Source: Bacteroidales bacterium
Lineage (GTDB): Bacteria > Bacteroidota > Bacteroidia > Bacteroidales > P3
Assembly (NCBI GenBank): GCA_017446745.1
Contig: JAFSQF010000035.1
Location: 1-56,143 of the forward strand
DNA: 56,143 bases
Reading direction: 5' to 3'
The notes below the pieces were generated by a model. It ran no database searches and was not told where the DNA came from. It saw nothing but the letters and a program-made list of their open reading frames with translations. This document shows positions 16,894 through 24,610 of the stretch, piece after piece (within the stretch, counting starts at the first letter, position 1; each line of letters opens with the position of its first letter). The translations under genes and the position numbers were made by a program.

Positions 16894-18345
16894 TCAATTG
16901 CGAAGTCTTTCTTCCAGTACGGGCACCAGCCTGTCGATGTCGCCGGCTCCCATGGTGAGCACAACGTCGGGGCAGAGGGCTTCGACGAGGTCGGCGAGTT
17001 GGTCTTTGCTGGTGAGGTATTTGTTCATGCTGTCTATTTTGCGCAGGATCATACCCGACGAAACACCGGGGATGGGTTTTTCGCGTGCCGGGTAGATGGG
17101 CAGGAGCACTATCTCGTCGAGAGGTTTGAGGGCTTCGGCAAAGTCATCGGCCAGGTCGCGTGTGCGGGAATAGAGATGAGGCTGGAAGATGCCCACTATA
17201 CGTTTGTCGGGGAAAAGATATTTCACCGATTCGATGGTGGCGCTGATTTCGCGAGGATGGTGGGCGTAGTCGTCGATGTACACTATATCGTTGGTTTTGA
17301 TGCGGTAATCGAAGCGGCGTTGTATTCCTGCGAAGGTTTTCAGTCCGTTGCGTAGCTGGTATTCGTCCAGGCCGCAGGTCATGGCTACTGCTGCTGCTGC
17401 CACGGCGTTCTCCACGTTGTAGAGGCACGAGTTCTGCAGCTCTATGTCGTAGAGCACCTTTCCCGGGGTACGCAGGTCGAAATAGATATTGCCATGATAG
17501 TTGCGCACGTTGATGGCGTAGTAGTCGGCCTCGATGCCACGTGCTGTATAGGAGTAGACTTTATGTTCGCTGCCTATCTTCAATGCTCTATGACCATCAT
17601 CATCGTGGTGGTGATGGTGGTGGTGCTTGTGTGCTGTTGTTCCTTCCTCGCCGTTACCGTCGTCGTGGTCTTCCTCGCCGTCCGGTGCCGGGGTGACGGC
17701 CAGACCCTCTTTCACAAACAGTGCTCCATCGATGTCGGTCTGCGAGGCGAACTGTTCGAAAGCCTGCAATAGATTCTCGAGGGTGCCGTAGATGTCGAGG
17801 TGGTCGGGGTCTGTGGCGGTGATGACGCTGTAGAAAGGGTGCAACTGAAGGAACGAGCGGTCGTATTCGTCGGCTTCCACCACCACGTATTCGCTGTTGT
17901 CGTTTACCAGCAGGTTGCTGTTGAAGTTCTTGGCGATGCCGCCGAGGAAAGCGGAGCAGCCTATGCCGCTCTTGTCGAGCAGGTGGGCTATCATGGCTGT
18001 GGTGGTTGTCTTGCCGTGAGAGCCGGCCACGGCGATGCACTTCTTGCCGCGGGTAAGTTCGCCGAGCACCTGCGAGCGTTTCTTCATGACCACGCCGCTG
18101 TGTAGCAGGTGTTGGAACTCATTGGTGTCCTGGGGTACGGCAGGGGTGTAGATGACCAGGTCGATATTGGAGGGAATCAGGTCGGGGTTGTCGTCGTAGT
18201 GTATCGCTATTCCCTCGCTTTCCAGAAGCTTGGTCAGCGGGCTCTCGGTGCGGTCGTAGCCGCACACGGTATGTCCGCTGCGCTTGAAGAAACGAGCCAG
18301 AGCACTCATCCCTATACCTCCGATTCCTAAAAAATAGTATGTCAT
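16894..18345 (-). CDS. murC: UDP-N-acetylmuramate--L-alanine ligase MurC, with a His-rich insertion
   Basis: Adds L-Ala to UDP-MurNAc in the cytosol, first step of the stem peptide. FLGIGGIGMSALARFF (UDP-binding) is at the N-terminus, the ATP loop GSHGKTTTTAMIAHLL at 108-123, and the Mur-family D-DH motif (DPDHLDIYG) near 179. A second-domain segment RRFDYRIKTNDIVYIDDYAHHPREI is also normal. Unusual is an acidic/His-rich insertion at about residues 219-256 (APDGEEDHDDGNGEEG, then seven consecutive His at 241-247 and DDDGH). At 483 residues it slightly exceeds relatives of about 450-460. The insert could bind metal ions; that is inference. Confidence 0.97.
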   Translation of the reverse strand: MTYYFLGIGGIGMSALARFFKRSGHTVCGYDRTESPLTKLLESEGIAIHYDDNPDLIPSNIDLVIYTPAVPQDTNEFQHLLHSGVVMKKRSQVLGELTRGKKCIAVAGSHGKTTTTAMIAHLLDKSGIGCSAFLGGIAKNFNSNLLVNDNSEYVVVEADEYDRSFLQLHPFYSVITATDPDHLDIYGTLENLLQAFEQFASQTDIDGALFVKEGLAVTPAPDGEEDHDDGNGEEGTTAHKHHHHHHHDDDGHRALKIGSEHKVYSYTARGIEADYYAINVRNYHGNIYFDLRTPGKVLYDIELQNSCLYNVENAVAAAAVAMTCGLDEYQLRNGLKTFAGIQRRFDYRIKTNDIVYIDDYAHHPREISATIESVKYLFPDKRIVGIFQPHLYSRTRDLADDFAEALKPLDEIVLLPIYPAREKPIPGVSSGMILRKIDSMNKYLTSKDQLADLVEALCPDVVLTMGAGDIDRLVPVLEERLRN

Positions 18346-18360
18346 TTTTTTTGTTTTTTT

Positions 18361-18466
18361 TGTCTGGTTGTCTTGTTATTTTGATGTCTTGTTATTTTGA
18401 TGTTTTGTTTTGTCGATGCTTCGGTGTTTCGGTGTTTCTATGATTTTGTGTTTCGATGTCGTTGTT
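18361..18466. repeat. Degenerate GATGTTTC-type spacer repeat (murG-murC)
   Basis: T-rich spacer with several weak copies of TTTTGATGT/TTTCGATG. Same family as the cleaner octamer tracts in four other dcw spacers. Confidence 0.5.
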
Positions 18467-18480
18467 GCTGCTATGAAGCA

Positions 18481-19659
18481 TCATTTTTTGACAATCTTGT
18501 CGATTTCATCGACGATTTTGTCGGCTGCTCTACGCCGTCCCATGCTGCCGATGTTTTTGCTCATGGAAGACTGTTGCTCTTTGTTGTCGAGCAGTTTGCG
18601 AAGCACCTCCAGACCATTGTCGTGGCATTCGGCATCGCGCACCATGATGGCGGCGCCTTTGTCGACCAGGGCCATGGCATTCTTGGTCTGGTGGTCTTCG
18701 GCGACGTTGGGCGAGGGGATTAGTATCACGGGTTTTGCGACGATGCAAAGCTCCGAGATGGCTATGGCTCCGGCGCGAGAGATGATGACGTCGGCTGCGC
18801 GGTAGGCTTTGTCCATCTGGTTGATGAACTGGTGAACCTTCACCCAGCTGTCGACCCCCATGGCCTGTACTTTTGCAACGGCATCGTCGTACATGCCTTT
18901 GCCTGTCTGCCAAATGATTTGGATATCGTTGTCTTTAAAGAAAGTCAGGTTGTCGGAAATCATCTTGTTGATGCTGCCGGCGCCGAGGCTGCCGCCCACC
19001 GACAGCACGGTTTTCTTCTCGGGGTCCAGCTCGAAGAGGCGGATGCTCTCGGTACGGAGAGCGGAATGGTCCTGCCTGAGGTTTTTTATGTCGGAGAGTT
19101 TGCCTTCGAAGCGTCGGGGCACCTCGTTGTCGTAGATATGTTCGATGTTTTCTCTGATGGGGTTGCCGGTGAAGACAATTTTCTCTTTAGGGAAGAAACG
19201 CTCCATGCCGTCGTAGGCCACGCAGATGGTGCGTGCGGCGCCGGCAAGCATCTTGTTGGTGAGGCCGGCGTAGGAGTTCTGCTCTTGCAGGAGGGTGGGG
19301 AAACCCATCTTGGAAGCCGTTTTAAGGGTCGGTTCGCTGGCGAAGCCGCCAACGCCGACCACGATGTCGGGTTGGAAATCTTGCAGGATGCCTTTCACCA
19401 TGCTGCGGCTGCGCAAAATCTTGAAAGGCAGCTGAAGGTTCTTTATGATGTTCGACAGGCTGAGTTTGCGCTGCAGTCCTGCAATGGGGAGTCCTTTTAT
19501 GTCGTAGCCGGCGGCGGGGACCTTCTCCATCTCCATACGCCCCTCGGCACCGACGAAGAGAATCTGGCACTCCGGGTGACGCCGTTTCAAGGCATTTGCT
19601 ATGGCTATGGCCGGAAAGATATGGCCTCCTGTCCCGCCTCCGCTAATTATTGCTTTCAT
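18481..19659 (-). CDS. murG: UDP-GlcNAc:undecaprenyl-PP-MurNAc-pentapeptide transferase MurG
   Basis: Converts lipid I to lipid II on the inner face of the inner membrane. The GT-B glycine loop GGGTGGHIFPAIAIANAL (7-24) and the second loop SVGGSLGAGSINKMI (near 215) are clear. The C-terminal nucleotide-sugar region has SRAGAIAISELCIVAKPVIL and a HQTKNA motif. 392 residues, slightly longer than E. coli MurG (355). Its start overlaps the end of ftsW by 17 bp, which suggests translational coupling of the flippase-like/polymerase gene and the lipid II synthase gene. Confidence 0.97.
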   Translation of the reverse strand: MKAIISGGGTGGHIFPAIAIANALKRRHPECQILFVGAEGRMEMEKVPAAGYDIKGLPIAGLQRKLSLSNIIKNLQLPFKILRSRSMVKGILQDFQPDIVVGVGGFASEPTLKTASKMGFPTLLQEQNSYAGLTNKMLAGAARTICVAYDGMERFFPKEKIVFTGNPIRENIEHIYDNEVPRRFEGKLSDIKNLRQDHSALRTESIRLFELDPEKKTVLSVGGSLGAGSINKMISDNLTFFKDNDIQIIWQTGKGMYDDAVAKVQAMGVDSWVKVHQFINQMDKAYRAADVIISRAGAIAISELCIVAKPVILIPSPNVAEDHQTKNAMALVDKGAAIMVRDAECHDNGLEVLRKLLDNKEQQSSMSKNIGSMGRRRAADKIVDEIDKIVKK

Positions 19660-20878
19660 TGTTTGAAAGGTTTTTATGGTGATTGAATGGTTGAGAGGAT
19701 GCGTTTTTCCCCTCCAAGAGTTCGTTTTCCTTCACGTCCTGAGCCACAGCCTGTATTATTCCCAACGCCAGACCCATGCAAAGGTATGCCGAGCCGCCGG
19801 AGCTGATAAAAGGAAGTGTCTGCCCCGTTACTGGCAGAGCGCCCACCGAGACGCCCATGTGGATGGCGGCCTGCAAGAAAATCAGGGTGCCGAGGCCTGC
19901 CACCGTCATGCGTCCAAAGGGTCCTTTGCACCTGCATGCGATACGAATGCACCTGAAGTATAGGAAAGCATAGATTAGGAACACGATAATGCCACCGGCC
20001 ATACCGCTCTCTTCGATGATGATGGCATAGATAAGGTCGTTGTTGGCCTGGGTCATCAGACGTGCCTGCACGGTGGAGCCGATGCCAACGCCCATGAATT
20101 TGCCTGATGCCACGGCCATGCGCGCCATGGATTCCTGGGTAAGCTCGTCGGGGTTGAAATGCAGCCAGTTGTCAATGCGGTTGGTCCATGTCTCGCTACG
20201 TGCCAGGAATGGGATTTTCATCTGGTTGCCCACAAAAATCGCCAACAAGGCCAGGGCGATGATTCCAAAGAACGTCCGTCGCCAATAACGCCCATCCACC
20301 GGGGCAATCCCCATCATGGTGAAGCAGACGAGGAAGATGATGATGACGGTGGAGAGGTTGTCGGGGATAATGAAAACGAGCAAGAAGATTACGGCTAAGA
20401 CGATGTTCCGGAACGTGGCCCACTCTTTCAAGTTGTCCTTTTCCTGCGCTAAGAGGCGTGCCAGATAGACGATGATGACCACCTTGGCGAGCTCAGAGGG
20501 CTGGAACCGACCTATCAGAGGTATGTAAAGCCATCTGCTTTTTCCCGAGCCGGCGGCGTTGTCGCCGCCCAGCACAAGCACAAGCACCAGCAGCACAATA
20601 GAGATTACATATCCGAACCAGGAAGCCTTGGAGAACTTCCGGTAGTCCATGTTGGAGAGCAGGATAATGCCAATCAGCGAAGCGAAAACAAAAAGCACAT
20701 GGCGTCCGAAAGCCTTGTCGGGGGTGGTGCCCATCTCGGCGATAGCCGAATAGCCAATGGAGCTATAGACAGAGATGAGCGAAATAGCTGCCAATGCGCC
20801 GAAGCAGCCCCATATCCATCCGTCGCCTTTGAATGGATTGAGGAGTTTCCGTTTAAAGCTATTTTTTACTATCCCCAT
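19643..20878 (-). CDS. ftsW: Division-specific SEDS peptidoglycan glycosyltransferase FtsW
   Basis: Polytopic inner-membrane protein (about 10 helices) that polymerises lipid II at the septum together with FtsI. SEDS motifs: RWLYIPLIGRFQPSELAK near residue 115-132, PDNLSTVIIIFLVC, and LPFISSGGSAYLCMGLALGI near the C-terminus. 411 residues, normal. The cytoplasmic tail is polar (KNASSQPFNHHKNLSNNESNN). Position between the murD remnant and murG matches the usual dcw order, and a partner class B PBP (ftsI) is in the same cluster. Confidence 0.96.
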   Translation of the reverse strand: MGIVKNSFKRKLLNPFKGDGWIWGCFGALAAISLISVYSSIGYSAIAEMGTTPDKAFGRHVLFVFASLIGIILLSNMDYRKFSKASWFGYVISIVLLVLVLVLGGDNAAGSGKSRWLYIPLIGRFQPSELAKVVIIVYLARLLAQEKDNLKEWATFRNIVLAVIFLLVFIIPDNLSTVIIIFLVCFTMMGIAPVDGRYWRRTFFGIIALALLAIFVGNQMKIPFLARSETWTNRIDNWLHFNPDELTQESMARMAVASGKFMGVGIGSTVQARLMTQANNDLIYAIIIEESGMAGGIIVFLIYAFLYFRCIRIACRCKGPFGRMTVAGLGTLIFLQAAIHMGVSVGALPVTGQTLPFISSGGSAYLCMGLALGIIQAVAQDVKENELLEGKNASSQPFNHHKNLSNNESNN

Positions 20879-20913
20879 TGTTCAAAAATTAGATGCCAAT
20901 AATTAAAAGGATG

Positions 20914-21459
20914 TTACAGCTCGTTGACCTCATGCTTGAATTGTTCGCCTTGCTCATCGTAGGGCACGCCGTTCTCCATGGCTGGCGAGAAAAGCACCTT
21001 AAGGTTGTCGATGTTGCTATAGAAGGCTTTGGTCACGGCCTCGCCCATCGAAGACACGCTGCGGATATCGTGCACCAGGTCGCCGAAGACGGCGAGGTGC
21101 AGCTGGCTGTCGCCGAGGCACACAATGAGTTTTACCTTGTTTTCCACCAGGGTGCGGAGCCTCTTCAAGTCTTTGGCGCGCTGCGGAGTGTAGGGGACGC
21201 CGTTGGTAATCCATGCTATTTGCCCTTCAATGGTTTCAAGGGCATACCAGGTCGACAGAGCGCTGCGCGAGGCGGCATCGTCAATGAACGAAATGCCTTT
21301 GATACGGGCCACAAACTCCAGCTTGTGGCGCATCTCGTCGATAAGGTTGAAGCATTCCTTGAGGTGGTTGCTGCGCAGTTTCTTCAGTTTCGAGCTGTCG
21401 ATGCCTGCCAGCCCCGAGTGTACTTGTTCGCGTCCTTGTGTGGCTAATGATTCGTACAT
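20914..21459 (-). CDS. MurD-like protein reduced to a degenerate C-terminal domain (181 aa)
   Basis: It occupies the exact position of murD (between mraY and ftsW) but encodes only the C-terminal Mur-ligase domain. RHKLEFVARIKGISFIDDAA aligns with the start of this domain in MurD (HRFEVV...NGVRWINDSKAT in E. coli), and VLFSPAMENG...DEQGEQFKHEVNEL aligns with its end (LLSPACAS...RGNEF). The Rossmann and ATP-binding domains are absent, and only about 110 bp separate it from mraY, so no room remains for them. The conserved DSKATN is DAASRS and the LGGxDK region is TNGVPY, so ligase activity is very unlikely. The frame is intact; it may have a structural role or be a remnant. A functional murD is expected elsewhere. 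Confidence 0.85.
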   Translation of the reverse strand: MYESLATQGREQVHSGLAGIDSSKLKKLRSNHLKECFNLIDEMRHKLEFVARIKGISFIDDAASRSALSTWYALETIEGQIAWITNGVPYTPQRAKDLKRLRTLVENKVKLIVCLGDSQLHLAVFGDLVHDIRSVSSMGEAVTKAFYSNIDNLKVLFSPAMENGVPYDEQGEQFKHEVNEL

Positions 21460-21570
21460 GATATTTTATTGTGTTATTGCGTTATTGTGTTGTTTTCGTT
21501 CATTATTAAACTACACTACACTTCCTATTTCTCTCAGCAAATAAACCGTTAAACAATTCAATATGTCGGT

Positions 21571-22848
21571 TTATCTAAGTTTCAGTGTTACTATGCTTAC
21601 AACGGCGAGGAGGATGCCGATGATGTAGAAGCGAATGACTATTTTTTCTTCCTTCATGCCCTTTTTCTGGTAGTGATGGTGCAGAGGAGTCATCAGGAAA
21701 GGCCTTTTCTCGATAGGCACGGGCACACCGGCGGGCAGTTTGTGTTTGCGGCGGTAGGATTTGCATCCTGCTGTCTGTATAATCACCGAGAGACTCTCCA
21801 TCAGGAAAATGCCGCAAAGGATTGGGATGAGCAATTCCTTGCGTATCAGCAGAGCGAAGACGGCGATGATGCCGCCGATGGCCAGCGAACCGGTGTCGCC
21901 CATAAAAATTTGAGCCGGATGGGTGTTGTACCATAGGAAGCCCAATGTGGCGCCTACGAAGGCGGTGATGAACACAGCTAATTCTCCGATATTGGGCAGA
22001 TACATGATGTTCAGGTAGTTGGCGAAGATGACATTGCCCGACACCCAGGCCAGAATGGCCAGGGTGGCGCCGATAATGGCCGAGGTTCCGGTGGCCAGAC
22101 CGTCGATGCCGTCGGTGAGGTTGGCACCATTGGAGGTGGCGGTAACGACCAGGATGACAATGACCACATAAACCAGCCAGACCCATTTCTTTGCCCAGTC
22201 GCCCATCCAGGTGATAATCTTGGCGTAGTCCAGTTCGTGATTTTTGACGAAAGGAATTGTTGTTTTGGTGGATTTTACGGGGTTTTGTGCCAGCTCGTGT
22301 TTCGAACGCTCGTAGTTGCTGTCGATATTGACATTGTGAGAAGCCACGTAAGATTCAACGGTGGAGTATTCCTTGATGGTGATGTCGGGATGGTACATGA
22401 TTAGCAGCCCCACGGCGAGGCCTAACACCACCTGGCCGATGACTTTATACTTGCCGCGCAAGCCTTCTTTGTGTTTGCGGAACACTTTGATATAGTCGTC
22501 CAGAAACCCTATCAGGCCTAACCATACAGTGGTGCCGAGCATGATAAGCACGTAGATATTGTCGAGTTTGGCGAAGAGGAGGGTAGGGATGACAATGGCG
22601 GCGAGGATGAGCAGACCGCCCATGGTGGGGGTGCCCTCTTTTTCTTTCTGCCCCTCGAGGTGCAGGTCGCGCACCGTCTCGCCGATTTGCTTGCGGCGCA
22701 ACCATTTGATGAATGGACGACCAATAATAAGCATGATCACCAGCGAGGTGATTACCGACATGGCGGCGCGGAACGATATGTACTGAAACACACCGGCTCC
22801 GGGGAAGTCATAAGCTTTGTCTAACCAATTGAAAAGGTAGTATAGCAT
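21571..22848 (-). CDS. mraY: Phospho-MurNAc-pentapeptide transferase MraY
   Basis: Makes lipid I from UDP-MurNAc-pentapeptide and undecaprenyl phosphate in the inner membrane. About 10 helices. Motifs include [20 protein letters not shown], the Mg-binding [63 protein letters not shown] and the His-rich [17 protein letters not shown]. 425 residues against 360 in E. coli; the excess is a soluble loop around residues 155-220 ([20 protein letters not shown] region), typical of Bacteroidota MraY. The N-terminal [20 protein letters not shown] also fits. Confidence 0.98.
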   Translation of the reverse strand: MLYYLFNWLDKAYDFPGAGVFQYISFRAAMSVITSLVIMLIIGRPFIKWLRRKQIGETVRDLHLEGQKEKEGTPTMGGLLILAAIVIPTLLFAKLDNIYVLIMLGTTVWLGLIGFLDDYIKVFRKHKEGLRGKYKVIGQVVLGLAVGLLIMYHPDITIKEYSTVESYVASHNVNIDSNYERSKHELAQNPVKSTKTTIPFVKNHELDYAKIITWMGDWAKKWVWLVYVVIVILVVTATSNGANLTDGIDGLATGTSAIIGATLAILAWVSGNVIFANYLNIMYLPNIGELAVFITAFVGATLGFLWYNTHPAQIFMGDTGSLAIGGIIAVFALLIRKELLIPILCGIFLMESLSVIIQTAGCKSYRRKHKLPAGVPVPIEKRPFLMTPLHHHYQKKGMKEEKIVIRFYIIGILLAVVSIVTLKLR

Positions 22849-22854
22849 TTTCTA

Positions 22855-22992
22855 TGTTTTTTCGTTATTTCGATGTTTCGTTATTTCGATGCTTCGATAT
22901 TTCGATGTTTCGATGTTTCGATGTTTCGATGTTTCGATGTTTCGATGCTTCGATATTTCGATATTTCGATATTTCGATGTTCCGTATTATCG
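22855..22992. repeat. GATGTTTC octamer tract, mraY-murE spacer
   Basis: About 16 near-perfect copies of the 8-bp unit GAT(G/A)TTTC fill the spacer between murE and mraY. This is the longest of five such tracts in the cluster. Frames across it encode only Phe/Arg/Asp-rich nonsense. Confidence 0.85.
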
Positions 22993-23010
22993 TTTTTTCG
23001 ATTTTGATTA

Positions 23011-24492
23011 TTAATTATCTTCGGTTCTGGTGTTCAAGAGTTTGCCCACCTCTTCGCGGTCGTCGAAATGATGGCGGATGCCGTTGATTTCTTGATAAGT
23101 TTCGTGACCTTTGCCGGCGATAAGGATAATGTCGCCTGGGTGAGCTATGAGACAGGCTGTTTTTATGGCTTGCCGGCGGTCGGTGATGCGGACGGCGTTG
23201 GCACGCTGCACGTTGCTGAGGCCGGCTTCCATGGCGTTGAGTATGGTTTCAGGGTCTTCGGTGCGAGGGTTGTCGGAGGTGAGAATGAGATGGTCGCAGC
23301 CTTCGGCGGCGATTTTTGCCATGATGGGGCGTTTCAGCGGGTCGCGGTCGCCGCCGCAACCCACCACGACAATGAGGTTCTGCTTGGGGGTGCGCACCTC
23401 GTTGATGGTTTCGATAACGTTCTTCAGGGCATCTGGGGTGTGAGCATAGTCCACAATGGCGGTGATGCCGTTGCCATGTAGGTATTGGAAACGTCCTGGG
23501 GCTGCGGTCAGTTTGCTAGCTTGTAGCAGGACATCGTGCATGGGGAAGCCGCACAACACGGCGGTGCCAATGATGGCGGTGATGTTGTAGGCGTTGAAGC
23601 GGCCCACTAAGGGTGACCAGAAGTCGTTGCCATTCAGCTCCAGTTGTTGTCCGTGGACAGTGCTTTCAACGATGCGGCAGTGGAAGTCGGCGGCGGTCTG
23701 CAGGCTGTAGGTCTTGATGGTGGCACGGCAGTTCTGCACCATGACGCGGCCGTTCTTGTCGTCGATGTTCACCAGGGCGAAGGCTTTGTCGTCGAGGCCG
23801 TCGAAGAGGCCTTTTTTAGCGGCGATGTAGTTGGCCATGGTTTTGTGGAAGTCCAGGTGGTCGTGGGTGATGTTGCTGAAGATGGCGCCGGCAAAGCGAA
23901 GTCCGGCGATGCGGTTCTGCACTATGGCGTGCGAGCTCACCTCCATAAAGCAGTATTGGCATCCGCATTCCACCATACGTGCAAGCATGGCGTTGAGTTC
24001 CACGGCGTCGGGGGTAGTGTGTGTGGCGGGGAATTCGTCGTCGTCGATGCGGTTCACAATGGTGGAGAGCAAACCGGCGTGCAGGCTCATAAGGCGCATC
24101 ATGCGATGAAGAAGGGTTACGGTGGTGGTCTTGCCGTTTGTGCCCGTGATGCCTATCAGCTTCAGTTTGTGCGAGGGGTTGCCATAGAAATTGGCTGCGG
24201 CGATGCCCAGGGCAATATCGCTGTTGGGTAGCACAACGAAGACAACGCCTTTGGGCTGCACAGAGGGCAGGTCCTGGCAGATGATGGCGCGTGCCCCACG
24301 TTCTATAGCAGCGACGATGTAGTTGTGACCGTCCACATGCAGCCCTTTTTGCGCAACAAAAAGGGAGCCCGTGGCCACTTTCCGCGAGTCGAATTCCACG
24401 GAGGTCACATCCATCTCGGGCAGAACTGTAAGCTCAAGCCCCTCCGAGTAGACTCTGAATTCAATTCCCTTTAATATATTATATAGTTTCAT
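23011..24492 (-). CDS. murE: UDP-MurNAc-L-Ala-D-Glu:meso-diaminopimelate ligase MurE
   Basis: Adds the third stem residue in the cytosol. The ATP loop GITGTNGKTTTVTLLH is near 114-129. TTPDAVELNAMLARMVECG and YCFMEVSSHAI are characteristic, and the amino-acid specificity motif is DNPRTEDP, the DNPR form seen in meso-diaminopimelate-adding enzymes. 493 residues, normal. It lies between ftsI and mraY with octamer-rich spacers on both sides. Identification certain; meso-DAP specificity follows from the motif. Confidence 0.97.
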   Translation of the reverse strand: MKLYNILKGIEFRVYSEGLELTVLPEMDVTSVEFDSRKVATGSLFVAQKGLHVDGHNYIVAAIERGARAIICQDLPSVQPKGVVFVVLPNSDIALGIAAANFYGNPSHKLKLIGITGTNGKTTTVTLLHRMMRLMSLHAGLLSTIVNRIDDDEFPATHTTPDAVELNAMLARMVECGCQYCFMEVSSHAIVQNRIAGLRFAGAIFSNITHDHLDFHKTMANYIAAKKGLFDGLDDKAFALVNIDDKNGRVMVQNCRATIKTYSLQTAADFHCRIVESTVHGQQLELNGNDFWSPLVGRFNAYNITAIIGTAVLCGFPMHDVLLQASKLTAAPGRFQYLHGNGITAIVDYAHTPDALKNVIETINEVRTPKQNLIVVVGCGGDRDPLKRPIMAKIAAEGCDHLILTSDNPRTEDPETILNAMEAGLSNVQRANAVRITDRRQAIKTACLIAHPGDIILIAGKGHETYQEINGIRHHFDDREEVGKLLNTRTEDN

Positions 24493-24496
24493 TAGT

Positions 24497-24598
24497 TATT
24501 TTTCGATGTTTCGATTTTTCGATGTTTAGTTATTTCGATTTTTCGATATTTCGATATTTCGATATCTCGATATTTCGATGTTTCGATGCTTCGATTTT
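24497..24598. repeat. GATGTTTC octamer tract, murE-ftsI spacer
   Basis: Repeated TTTCGAT(A/G) units fill nearly the whole spacer, with more ATA variants than in the mraY-murE tract. Confidence 0.8.
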
Positions 24599-24610
24599 TT
24601 TTGTTGATAA

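Noticed and set aside
22854-23087. Small frame encoding repeated FRCFDVSMF
   Set aside because: It is the translation of the GATGTTTC octamer tract and overlaps the end of murE.
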